The position numbers and the translations under genes were made by a program. Positions 1 through 7,584 of a stretch of 64,000 bases of DNA are shown in pieces (the first letter of the stretch is position 1; every line of letters begins with the position of its first letter). The notes under the pieces are model-generated. The model made no database searches. It was given only the letters and a program-made list of their open reading frames with translations, and was not told the origin of the DNA. The stretch comes from Peribacillus frigoritolerans_B (GTDB taxonomy: Bacteria; Bacillota; Bacilli; Bacillales; DSM-1321). The stretch is from assembly GCF_044762665.1 (NCBI RefSeq), contig NZ_JBIWES010000006.1, positions 62,001 through 126,000 of the forward strand. The letters run 5' to 3'.

Positions 1-1
1 A

Positions 2-514
2 GATACGGAAATTCGCTTCGTCACCTTTGGGGCAGAGGAAAATGGATTGTTGGGTTCACAGCATTATGTGAGCAATCTTCCTGATGATGATATCAAGCGG
101 ACCATTGCTAATTTCAATCTGGATATGGTGGGAAGCAGGGATGCCGGGGATTTGGTCATTTTGACTAATGATGGAGAAATGAACCTTGTAACCGAGCTGG
201 CCCAGGCATCAAGTACAAGACTGAATGGCGAGCCGACTCCATATGGACAAGGCGGGAGAAGTGACCATGTATCCTTTGCTGAGGCAGGAATACCCGCTGC
301 GTTATTCATCCACAGTCCTACAGAACCTTGGTATCATACACCTGATGATACCATTGATAAAATCTCAAAAGAAAAGCTTCAAGATGTAGCTGAAATTGTC
401 GGCACCGCCGTCTATGACCAAGCTAAAATCGAAACTAAAAAACCTGATCTCAATCATAATAAAGGGAAAAAGGTGAAAGTACCGCATTTATTTAATGAAA
501 AGGAATTCAGATAA
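2..514 (+). CDS. M28-family zinc aminopeptidase, C-terminal part
   Basis: This is the 3' end of a secreted-type M28 peptidase (YwaD-like), which removes N-terminal residues from peptides with two zinc ions. The frame is already open at base 2, so the gene starts before the window. Near the edge the protein reads GAEENGLLGS, the family motif that carries the catalytic Glu and a metal-binding Glu. NLDMVGS follows with a metal-binding Asp, and near the C-terminus YHTPDDTIDKI carries a metal-binding His. The N-terminal signal peptide and any PA domain lie outside the window. The tail after the catalytic fold is lysine-rich. A terminator follows directly. The family call is firm; substrate preference cannot be read from the sequence. 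Confidence 0.9.
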   Translation, partial: DTEIRFVTFGAEENGLLGSQHYVSNLPDDDIKRTIANFNLDMVGSRDAGDLVILTNDGEMNLVTELAQASSTRLNGEPTPYGQGGRSDHVSFAEAGIPAALFIHSPTEPWYHTPDDTIDKISKEKLQDVAEIVGTAVYDQAKIETKKPDLNHNKGKKVKVPHLFNEKEFR

Positions 515-528
515 TGCAGTAAATATTT

Positions 529-556
529 AGAGGGTGCAGCCTGCACCCTCTTTTTA
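529..556 (+). terminator. Rho-independent terminator of the aminopeptidase gene
   Basis: A perfect 11-bp inverted repeat (AGAGGGTGCAG / CTGCACCCTCT) with a one-base centre is followed by a T run, 15 bases after the stop codon. Confidence 0.9.
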
Positions 557-657
557 TGTTTAAAAATGGAAAAGAAGGGGTAATAAGTCTAATTCGGAAT
601 TGATGCCTATGGGAAGGATTCCCTAAATCGGTGGCATAAATAGCTTATTTATCCCTA

Positions 658-686
658 TTTAACTCTAAGACTATAATCCTTATAAT
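658..686 (+). promoter_or_regulatory. Putative sigma-A promoter of the LXG toxin operon
   Basis: TTTAAC at 658-663 and TATAAT at 681-686 are separated by exactly 17 bases, about 65 bases before the first toxin-operon gene. The -10 is consensus and the -35 is weak. Inferred from sequence only. Confidence 0.5.
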
Positions 687-749
687 AAAAATTATGAAAA
701 ATATGACAGTCTACATAATGAGAATAGTATGTTTGAGGTGATTTTTTAA

Positions 750-1175
750 GTGTATGCAAATTCATTGAGTGAAATTCACTCAGCCCTCTCCAGCAAAATG
801 TCCGATGTGAATGAAAAAATCAATCGTTTGGAGCAGGCAAAAAGACAAATCAAAGACGAACAGAATGCTTGTCTGGGGGAAATTGCTAAAATTAAAAATC
901 CGGATTTGGCAAAAAGCTGGACGGGAAACCGTGCAGAAGACTTTCAAGATGCCCGCAGTGATGCATATAAGGCAATGTCAACGATCATTCATGATGATTA
1001 TGACGACTATCAAGAGAAAATCGACGGTAAAATCATGATGCTTAATATAGAAAAAAAGGCTCTGAGTGCAGCAGGAACCATAGCACATGAGGCGGATGTT
1101 CTTTTAGGTAAAGGGGAAGCCGTCATAGATCAATTGGAAAGCAAAATATCATATTTAAAAGGGTGGTTGTTTTAA
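750..1175 (+). CDS. YwqH-like DUF5082 helical partner of an LXG toxin
   Basis: A 141-residue, almost wholly alpha-helical protein with long heptad-like stretches (SSKMSDVNEKINRLEQAKRQ) and a central W-T-G (SWTGN, about residue 52), resembling the WXG100 hairpin. It matches YwqH/DUF5082 in length and in position, as first gene of a ywqH-ywqI-ywqJ-type operon. Such proteins are thought to bind the LXG domain and help present the toxin to the type VII secretion system. The start is GTG, preceded by GAGGTG at 735-740. Its stop overlaps the next ATG by one base, so the two are translationally coupled. Family call likely; role inferred from context. Confidence 0.82.
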   Translation: MYANSLSEIHSALSSKMSDVNEKINRLEQAKRQIKDEQNACLGEIAKIKNPDLAKSWTGNRAEDFQDARSDAYKAMSTIIHDDYDDYQEKIDGKIMMLNIEKKALSAAGTIAHEADVLLGKGEAVIDQLESKISYLKGWLF

Positions 1176-1465
1176 TGACGACGATCAAACTGAATCATCC
1201 TGCCGTAACGAAACAAGTCGATCAGGTGAAGACGGCACTTGGTACAGTCACGCTTGGAAATTTGCCGGCAGGCGAGCTTGGCAACAATAAATTGGAATTC
1301 ACTTCGAAATGGATCGACCGGGAAACGAACCTGGAGAAGGTCTTTGAACAATATATCAAAATCGTCCAGAAAAATGTGGAAGATACCCGTGCCAACATTG
1401 ACTTATTAAAAGAACAGGATGAAGCCATCGCCCATGCGTCTTCACATGGGTATCCTACGCGATGA
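1175..1465 (+). CDS. YwqI-like DUF5344 helical partner of an LXG toxin
   Basis: A small helical protein of 96 residues in the YwqI/DUF5344 family, the second helper of LXG toxins. The ATG at 1175 overlaps the upstream stop (TAATG) and has GGGTGG about 10 bases before it, so it is preferred over the in-frame GTG 12 bases upstream. Its end overlaps the LXG gene start by four bases, which makes a tightly coupled three-gene unit. No catalytic residues are visible. It probably forms part of the pre-secretion complex with the LXG domain. The role is inferred from homologous loci. Confidence 0.82.
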   Translation: MTTIKLNHPAVTKQVDQVKTALGTVTLGNLPAGELGNNKLEFTSKWIDRETNLEKVFEQYIKIVQKNVEDTRANIDLLKEQDEAIAHASSHGYPTR

Positions 1466-3618
1466 AAATATATGAAGCCGAGACATTGACGGCCGCAACC
1501 AAGTCGCGTGCCAAGCAATATGAAGAACTAAAGAAGGAAGTCTCAGCCCTGAAAAAGGAATTTCAGGGCATTGTCGGCCTGGATAACGAGTTTCAGGGAG
1601 CCGGTGCTACCGCTATCAAAAGCTTCTATGAAGCGCAAATTGAGGTGGCGGACGCCTGGATGGAACTATTCACGACCCAGATCAGTTTTTTGGAAGGCAT
1701 TCCGGCCAGTCTGGAAGAGGCGGACCTCTCCGGAAATACGGTGGTCGAAGTTCCCTTTTTAGATGGCGAAGTCTCAAACGGCATCAACCAAGCGAAGTCG
1801 CTTGTCGATCAACAAGCGAACGATCTTCAAAGGATCCTCGACAGCATTGACGATATTCTGCCTCTTGATATGTTCGACCAAAAGGACTTTAATGAAAAAA
1901 TCACGCTGGCCGGGCATAGACTGGATGACACCGTGACAAAGGTCGAGAATGTGGACAGGCAATTGGTCGAGGAATATGATGTGTCCATTGGGCAGGAAAA
2001 CGTGGCCGTTGGCCTCTTCCGTGCCTTGCTTGATGCCACCAAACAGGATGGAAACGTTTCGCCGATGACATTCAATCAATCGGCCTTCAAGAGCAGTGAC
2101 GTCTATCAAGTGAAGGATGAAGTCGCAAGTCAGATGAAAGACTATCAGACCTTCAAAAAGCAGCAAGCCGAAGCCCGGAAAATCGAACAGGAAATGGAAG
2201 AACTCGAAAACCGCCCATGGTACGAAAAAGCCTGGGATACGACAAAAACCTTTACAGGGGAATTCACGGGTTATTATGATTCAATCAGGGCCTCGACCGG
2301 AGTCGATCCAGTAACAGGGCGCAAGCTGTCCGATGCTGAACGAATCGCCGCCGGCGCCATGGCAGCCGCTGGATTCATCCCCGTCGTCGGCTGGGCCGGC
2401 CGGGCCATCAAAGGCGGCAGCGCCATCTACAAAACCGCCAAAGGGCTCAACGCAGCGAACCACGCGCTCGATGCCTATAAAACGACAAAAGGCTTTAGCC
2501 TCCTCCAGAAAACCGAATACGGAATATACGGACTCCTCGCAGCCAACGGCCTCGGCGAAGCGGCCACAGGAAAAGACATGTTCGGCAACCAGCTAACCGA
2601 GGAACAGCGCCAGAACGGGCTGTTAATGGCACTCGGAATCGGCGGTGTGGCAGGTGCCGCCAAGGTCGCTGATAAAGTAGCGAGTGGTACAAAGTTCATC
2701 CCTTACAGCAAAGAATTTGCGCAAAAGCAGGTTCAGAAGGTTCAAGCTACAATAACAGATATAGCGAGATCAGGAAAAAACACGTTAAAAAATATAGGTG
2801 AAGAAATCGGTACAAAAGAAATCCCTAAACGGATAAGTATGGAACAAGTATCCCTTGCAGGAGGACGAACCCTTCGCCAAGTTATGCTGGAAAAACAGAC
2901 AATTAAGGAAGCCTATCAGAAATTCACGGTGAAGGATAGCAAAGTAGAGGGTGTTTCTGGGGAGAGTATTTCTAAGGATACGGTTAAACATGTAGAAAAC
3001 TTATTAAAGAAATCGACATGCAATTCAGTTGAGCTTAAAACTTATCTCATGAAAATAGATGAATACAAAGGAACAAATTATGCTGACGAATTTGAATCAT
3101 TTGGTAAGTGGCCTGAGGACATCCAGATACCCAAAGAGTCTAGCATACTGAATGCAGATGGTTCAATTAATTGGTCAGAAGTTCCTCAAGGTGGATATGT
3201 GCTTGATAAGAATGGAAATGCAATAAAAGAAGAATTTATACCTAAATTAGGGGGAATTATTGATAGGTACGGGCCACCAAATGGTAGATATACCTCACCA
3301 GTTATGGATGGAAAACCGTATGAATATGTACAGAGGTCCTTGCCTTATGTTGAGGATGCGACGAAATATCATCAGTACAAAGTAATAGGGGATTTTTCAA
3401 GATTAAAAGAGTATGTTATGAATTGTACGGATAGAGAATTAAAGATGAAAGTAGAAGCTCAAATTGAAAGGTACTACAATGGAGATTACAGCAAAGTTAT
3501 AACCCAAAAAGGAGGAATTGCAGAAGGTTTTGGGTCACCAGGAGGTGGAATACAATATGAACTTCCTTTACCTGTAGAATGGCTTGAGGGGTTAGGGATG
3601 TTAAAAGAAATTAAGTAA
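1462..3618 (+). CDS. LXG polymorphic toxin with C-terminal TNT (NAD glycohydrolase) domain
   Basis: A 718-residue protein built in three parts. Residues 1 to about 200 form the helical LXG domain that targets type VII secretion. About 245-400 is a pre-toxin linker with the TG motif ASTGVDPVTGRKLS (starting near residue 277) and hydrophobic Gly/Ala segments. From about residue 600 it matches the tuberculosis necrotizing toxin fold: DRYGPPNGRYTSP (D601 onward), then RSLPY, then GFGSPGGGIQYELPLP with Gln698 in the place of the key TNT glutamine. TNT enzymes hydrolyse NAD(+) and kill the recipient. The B. subtilis relative YwqJ carries a different toxin tip. Base composition falls sharply from GC-rich to AT-rich near 2740-2780, as expected for a swapped tip. 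The next gene is the candidate immunity gene. Confidence 0.9.
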   Translation: MKIYEAETLTAATKSRAKQYEELKKEVSALKKEFQGIVGLDNEFQGAGATAIKSFYEAQIEVADAWMELFTTQISFLEGIPASLEEADLSGNTVVEVPFLDGEVSNGINQAKSLVDQQANDLQRILDSIDDILPLDMFDQKDFNEKITLAGHRLDDTVTKVENVDRQLVEEYDVSIGQENVAVGLFRALLDATKQDGNVSPMTFNQSAFKSSDVYQVKDEVASQMKDYQTFKKQQAEARKIEQEMEELENRPWYEKAWDTTKTFTGEFTGYYDSIRASTGVDPVTGRKLSDAERIAAGAMAAAGFIPVVGWAGRAIKGGSAIYKTAKGLNAANHALDAYKTTKGFSLLQKTEYGIYGLLAANGLGEAATGKDMFGNQLTEEQRQNGLLMALGIGGVAGAAKVADKVASGTKFIPYSKEFAQKQVQKVQATITDIARSGKNTLKNIGEEIGTKEIPKRISMEQVSLAGGRTLRQVMLEKQTIKEAYQKFTVKDSKVEGVSGESISKDTVKHVENLLKKSTCNSVELKTYLMKIDEYKGTNYADEFESFGKWPEDIQIPKESSILNADGSINWSEVPQGGYVLDKNGNAIKEEFIPKLGGIIDRYGPPNGRYTSPVMDGKPYEYVQRSLPYVEDATKYHQYKVIGDFSRLKEYVMNCTDRELKMKVEAQIERYYNGDYSKVITQKGGIAEGFGSPGGGIQYELPLPVEWLEGLGMLKEIK

Positions 3619-3670
3619 TCAATTCAAAAAGATATTTTTCTATTTATTTAAATTAAAGGAGATTAAACAA

Positions 3671-3913
3671 ATGACACAACAGGAAGCAAAAGAAATTATC
3701 GAGCAAGAGAAATTAAAAAGATACAATTGGTTTAATGAACATCCACAAAGAGAAAATGAGGTAGGAATTAGAGTTGATGGTGATCAATGGGTAGTATATG
3801 TAACAGATGAAAGGGCTAGTGTGGTTACAGGTTCTATTACAGAATTTAATAATGAAAGTGATGCTTTAGAAAACTTTATAAAAAGATTAAGATTAGAAAA
3901 AATATTGTTTTAG
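3671..3913 (+). CDS. Probable immunity protein for the TNT toxin (Imm59-like)
   Basis: An 80-residue acidic cytosolic protein beginning 52 bases after the toxin, with a strong AAAGGAG ribosome-binding site. Position and size are those of an immunity gene that protects the producer and its kin. The core WVVYVTDERASVV recurs as WILYNVDERQNFS in the gene at 4112, so the two are distant paralogues. The pattern recalls the Imm59 immunity family, but that assignment is from memory and unverified. Direct neutralisation of the NADase is inferred from adjacency. No signal peptide or membrane segment is present. Confidence 0.6.
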   Translation: MTQQEAKEIIEQEKLKRYNWFNEHPQRENEVGIRVDGDQWVVYVTDERASVVTGSITEFNNESDALENFIKRLRLEKILF

Positions 3914-3919
3914 TATCAT

Positions 3920-4111
3920 ATGATAGTATTTATGTGTTTAAAATGTGGTTACCCAGTGCCGAATAAACCATCTTTCAAACCTAAAACACATAATCCAAGG
4001 AACGCATATTTTTTAAAAAATTGTTTTACCGCACCTTCAAATGCTTGAACTTTTTTTAACCTAAATAATAATGGTCAAGCTGAGGAATTTGTCCAATGGG
4101 GTAGTGGTAAA
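3920..4111 (+). pseudogene. Relic reading frame, possible toxin-tip or immunity fragment
   Basis: This interval is open in the same frame as the gene at 4112 except for one stop at 4046-4048. It translates as MIVFMCLKCGYPVPNKP... to a TGA, then TFFNLNNNGQAEEFVQWGSGK running into the Met of the next gene. The codon pattern looks protein-like (a CxxCGYP motif; GQAEEFVQWGSG). I do not recognise the family. It could be the eroded end of a displaced toxin tip whose immunity gene (4112) survived. Low certainty. Confidence 0.3.
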
Positions 4112-4351
4112 ATGACACGAAGTGAATATGAAAATAAGATAAAAGAGTTAGGTGTAGATTTACAAGAACTCAATATTGTTATTGGAAAAAAAACTAATGT
4201 ACCAATTTCAACAGGTTGTTACTTTGAAGATGGAAATTGGATATTGTATAATGTGGATGAAAGACAAAATTTTTCAATTATTGAAAAGGGTAACGAGGAT
4301 CGAATTTTCAAGTTTTTATTTATGATAACGATGGGGAAAATAGGGAAGTAG
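4112..4351 (+). CDS. Orphan immunity-like protein, paralogue of the 3671 gene
   Basis: A 79-residue protein sharing the MT..E opening and the W(V/I)(V/L)Y.(T/V)DER core with the product of the 3671 gene. The ribosome-binding site is weak (GGGGTAGTGG), and the frame is open upstream to 4049, so the start is uncertain. Another frame near the 3' end reads IYDNDGENREVELLEINQLI, so the true C-terminus may have been altered by a frameshift near 4315. It has no intact toxin partner. LXG loci often keep such orphan immunity genes as protection against neighbours carrying other toxin tips. Function inferred. Confidence 0.5.
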   Translation: MTRSEYENKIKELGVDLQELNIVIGKKTNVPISTGCYFEDGNWILYNVDERQNFSIIEKGNEDRIFKFLFMITMGKIGK

Positions 4352-4476
4352 AATTATTGGAGATAAACCAGTTGATTTGAAAACCAGACTACTTAACCAA
4401 TGCACCAAAAACCATTGCAAGCCGTGGTAACATAGTTAAGAATATCGAAAATGAAAACCGTATTTTGCTAGAATAA
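4352..4476 (+). pseudogene. Frameshifted C-terminal relic of an unknown protein, probably a toxin tip
   Basis: Two frames together spell one plausible protein end. The first is IIGDKPVDLKTRLLNQ. After a one-base shift near 4403, the second is APKTIASRGNIVKNIENE, then NRILLE and a stop at 4474-4476. The repair needs a single indel and the joined peptide is protein-like. A terminator follows five bases later, as for a normal operon end. The most likely source is the tail of a displaced polymorphic toxin domain. I do not recognise the domain. Confidence 0.4.
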
Positions 4477-4480
4477 AATG

Positions 4481-4518
4481 AAACCTTGAGTGGCTAAAGC
4501 CATTCAAGGTTTTTTTAT
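4481..4518 (+). terminator. Rho-independent terminator
   Basis: The stem AAACCTTGAGTGGC / GCCATTCAAGGTTT with loop TAAA is followed by a T run. It closes the toxin/immunity operon. Confidence 0.85.
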
Positions 4519-4668
4519 AAAAGGAAAAAAAACTAAAGTAATTTTGTGGTATAGGTATTAGTGTATATAAAACCAAAGTGTTACCTTAATCAATCCGTAG
4601 TACATTGAATTGAGCAAGGAGTACAGAAGCAGACAAAATAGTACTTAAATAAAAAGTAGGTGTAAAGA

Positions 4669-5689
4669 ATGGCAGGCAGAAGAATGGTAGACAGATGGGA
4701 AGACGATAGTAAAAGTTTTTTGAGATATAATCTAAAAAAAAGAATGTTACCAAGTCTGTATGGCGGTATTGTTGGAGACTTGCTTGGTGTCCCAGTTGAA
4801 TTTAAAAAAAGAGGGACTTTCACTATTAATGATATAACGGGATATGGAACCTATAATCAGCCGCCAGGCACTTGGTCGGATGATACTTCATTAACTTTAT
4901 GTTTAATTGAAAACTTAATTGAAAAAGGCGATTCAGCGGAGCTCATGCAAAAATTCGTTCAGTATATGGAATCTGGCTATTGGACACCACATCATGAAAT
5001 GTTCGATATTGGCAGAACAACCAGTGAAGCCATAACCAAGTTTAGAAATGGATCCCCGGCACCAGAATGTGGCGGAAATGCCATGTTTGATAATGGGAAT
5101 GGGGCGTTGATGAGGATCGCTCCCGTGGCATTTATCCTTTTTAATAACTTTAATTTCATTGAAAAAATCCAAACCATTAAAAAATATACGGAAGTTACAC
5201 ATTCTCATCCGCGTTCTGTGGTAGGTTCCATTATTTATGTCGAGTTTTTACTTAGACTTTATTATAATAATTCTCCTGAAGTTTCAAAAAGGGAAATAAA
5301 AGAACTTTTTGATGAGAATTTTGATAAAGATCATATATACCAAAGAGCTGCAATTCTATTCAAGGATTTTTGAGGAAGATTTCTTTTCATTACCACATGA
5401 AGAAATTCAGTCAGATGGTTATGTCGTTCATACGTTGGAAGCAGCCATTTGGTGCTTAGGAAATTCAAATTCGTTTAGCGATGCCGTTTTAAAAGCAGTG
5501 AATCTAGGGGATGATACGGATACAGTAGGTGCCATTACAGGGACAATGGCAGGTATGTACTATAAAATGGACGACATTCCTAAAGAATGGCTTGAGAAAA
5601 TCACAAGAAAAGAAGATATTGATAAATTAATTGAGCAATTCCATAGATTTTGTGCAGATAAAGCAATTAAAGAACAATATGGGGATTGA
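4669..5689 (+). pseudogene. ADP-ribosylglycohydrolase (DraG/ARH family), frameshifted
   Basis: Two overlapping frames, 4669-5373 and the part of 5309-5689 after the shift, make one complete ARH-family enzyme of about 340 residues. These enzymes remove ADP-ribose from proteins using two Mg ions. The first frame has GGIVGDLLGVPVEF, the metal-binding TWSDDTSL, GNGALMRIAP and HSHP. The second has NLGDDTDTVGAITG, the second metal motif. The break is a T5 run near 5368: with T4 the protein reads FKDFEEDFFSLPHEE without interruption. It may be a true pseudogene, a phase-variable homopolymer or a sequencing error. It sits inside an array of immunity-like genes, and DraG-type hydrolases are known as enzymatic immunity proteins (Tri1). 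Confidence 0.8.
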
Positions 5690-5717
5690 AGTAAAACCCC
5701 TCATATAAACATAAGAA

Positions 5718-5750
5718 ACGCCCTATAAAAGTCCTTTATAGGGTTTTTTT
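5718..5750 (+). terminator. Rho-independent terminator after the ADP-ribosylglycohydrolase gene
   Basis: The stem CCCTATAAA / TTTATAGGG is followed by seven T, about 30 bases after the stop codon. Confidence 0.85.
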
Positions 5751-5837
5751 ATGTTCTGAGGACAGATTATGCTATGTTAAAAGGGAAGCGAAGCAGTTTA
5801 TTATTGGTGATGGAAAATTAAATAATGGAGTGGGAAA

Positions 5838-6227
5838 ATGATAAGAAAAGGTGAGTATACGATCTATAATGGGAGAGAGTATAGATTCATAGAGTCTGAT
5901 ACAGTGGAAGCTATTGAATTAATTAGCAATGATAAAAAAGATATGGACAATGGCTTTACTTATTACAAAAATAATATTTACACGAAAATGGTAGGTGTAA
6001 GTGAAGTTAAAGAATTATATTCTATTAATCCCTATGCTGTATATAAGGGAGAGGTGTTTCCAGCATCTGAAGAAAAAAGAACTGGAAATGTATTGTTGGC
6101 TACAACAAACACTAAACTTGCTAAAAGGATGGGGTTTGAACGGACAGATAAATATATGTACTCCAAATCTGTGGAATGGGATGAAGTGAAAATAATCGAG
6201 GAGAGGAAACCTTATTCATTAGATTAA
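5838..6227 (+). CDS. Hypothetical protein, immunity-like
   Basis: A 129-residue soluble, charged protein with no signal peptide or membrane segment, starting at an ATG preceded by GGAGTGGGAA. It seems to contain two weakly similar beta-rich halves: GEYTIYNGREYRFIES near the N-terminus and YAVYKGEVFPASEE in the middle. A broken second copy lies at 6635-7017. I do not recognise the family. Tandem copies next to an LXG toxin suit an immunity gene, but this is an inference from context. Confidence 0.65.
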   Translation: MIRKGEYTIYNGREYRFIESDTVEAIELISNDKKDMDNGFTYYKNNIYTKMVGVSEVKELYSINPYAVYKGEVFPASEEKRTGNVLLATTNTKLAKRMGFERTDKYMYSKSVEWDEVKIIEERKPYSLD

Positions 6228-6334
6228 TTTCTTCATTTCAAACGCGATTATATTTATTGTACTATCCCCTCTAATGAGCTTTGGAACTGTTTTGTTAAGG
6301 GTCTCCTTTATAGGCGAGTAGATAGGAAGATGAA

Positions 6335-6610
6335 ATGGATAAGAAAAAGCAGTTAATCGATCAATTAAAAGTTGAAATAAATAATCTTGAAAAAGATTAT
6401 AGTAATGAAATTACTAGCGGCGTTTTTCAACTTATATATATTAGATATAAGAATGCATTGGATGTAATGGAGTGTAATGAAGATATAAGGGAATTAAATA
6501 TTATTGGCGGCGTAAGGGCTTATATGGATAGTTTTAATGACTATCAAAATCCGTTATTAGGAGAATTACATAAAGCTGAAAAATTAAATAGAGAATTATT
6601 CCATGCTTGA
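6335..6610 (+). CDS. Hypothetical small protein in the immunity array
   Basis: A 91-residue, mostly helical, acidic protein (opening MDKKKQLIDQLKVEINNLEK) between the intact and broken copies of the 129-residue family. A purine-rich stretch (AGGAAGATGA) stands just before the ATG. It has no motif I recognise. Codon usage is as AT-rich as its neighbours. Likely an orphan immunity protein, on position alone. Confidence 0.55.
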   Translation: MDKKKQLIDQLKVEINNLEKDYSNEITSGVFQLIYIRYKNALDVMECNEDIRELNIIGGVRAYMDSFNDYQNPLLGELHKAEKLNRELFHA

Positions 6611-6634
6611 TAAAGTTTGAAAATGGAGGAACCT

Positions 6635-7017
6635 ATGATAAGAAAAGGAAAGTATGCAATACATAATGGTAGCGAGTATAGTGTTAGTCTACTGAAAGAT
6701 AAGCTATAAGGTTAATAAGTAATAAATATGCTGATCTAACTCAAGGTTTCAAACATTTAGATGAAAATATCTATATAAAAAATGTTTCTGTAGAAGAGGT
6801 AGATTTATTTAAGATAAATTCAAAGGCAGTATATAAGGGAGAGATGTTTTCAGCTTCTGAAGAAAGAAAAACCGGAAAAGTATTGTTGGATACAACAAAC
6901 ACTGAACTTGCTAAAAAGATCGGGTTTGAACGAACAGATAAATTTATGTACTCAAAATCTGTGGAATGGGATGAAGTGGAGATAATCGAAGAAAGGAAAC
7001 CTTATACATTAGATTAA
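6635..7017 (+). pseudogene. Broken tandem copy of the 5838-6227 gene
   Basis: It starts MIRKGKYAIHNGSEYS, like the intact copy, behind a good AATGGAGG site, but stops early at 6708. One frame over, the homology resumes (AIRLISN) and runs to the C-terminus through AVYKGEMFSASEERKTGKVL and KSVEWDEVEIIEERKPYTLD. The last 60 or so residues are nearly identical to the intact copy. One small indel near 6690-6705 explains the break. This is a recent tandem duplication followed by decay. Confidence 0.85.
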
Positions 7018-7162
7018 TTTCCTGATTTAAAGCGCCTACATAAAGTAAAAGCGGTTATTTCTTCAAAAAAGTGGGTATTAAGAATTAAGCGGTCTTTCAT
7101 TTAATATCTAGCACTAAGTTTTCTTTATGTTGAATAAGGAGAATTTGGTGGGAGGTGATTAA

Positions 7163-7354
7163 ATGAGGAAAGCCTATGGTATAAAAAGTTTGATGATCTA
7201 CCTTGAGTCGGTAAATTATCCAATTACTGAAGAGGAAATCAATGATCTAATATTAAATAAAAAGATACCCCACCTCAGACCCATCGATAATTTGTTGATT
7301 TTTAATTTAGATCATATTGATGGCTGGCTTAGTGATCAGCATTTCAAACCTTAG
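7163..7354 (+). CDS. Small excisionase/MerR-like DNA-binding protein
   Basis: A 63-residue protein with a strong GGGAGGTGATT ribosome-binding site. The segment EEEINDLILNKKIPHLRPIDNL followed by LIFNLDHIDGWL has the spacing of excisionase-type winged helices, in which a recognition helix precedes a hydrophobic 'wing' and a final D..WL helix. It could be a small regulator or a leftover of a mobile element, but no integrase is nearby. A hairpin follows the stop. The fold call is by pattern only. Confidence 0.55.
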   Translation: MRKAYGIKSLMIYLESVNYPITEEEINDLILNKKIPHLRPIDNLLIFNLDHIDGWLSDQHFKP

Positions 7355-7360
7355 TTAATT

Positions 7361-7386
7361 GAAGCCCCGCTTTGAGTGGGGCTTTG
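7361..7386 (+). terminator. Hairpin after the small DNA-binding gene, weak terminator
   Basis: The stem AAGCCCCGCT / AGTGGGGCTT with a short loop lies six bases after the stop. The following T tract is poor. Confidence 0.55.
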
Positions 7387-7448
7387 ATTAATATGTTGTA
7401 CCTGTAATCTAAGTCTATTGATGCAAACACGTGAATATGAAAATGGGA

Positions 7449-7491
7449 AGGCTAGCCGAGGTGTTTCATGAAAACCTTGGCTGGCCTTTTG
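7449..7491 (+). terminator. Rho-independent terminator-like hairpin
   Basis: The stem GGCTAGCCGAGGT / ACCTTGGCTGGCC is followed by TTTTGTTT. It lies between convergent genes. Confidence 0.65.
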
Positions 7492-7584
7492 TTTATCCCT
7501 ACATTTTCAGAAAAACGAATCAGCGCCAGTTGATTTAGTAACAACAGTATAATGCCTTTACCAAACCGGCCGAAGGTGCCTGGA

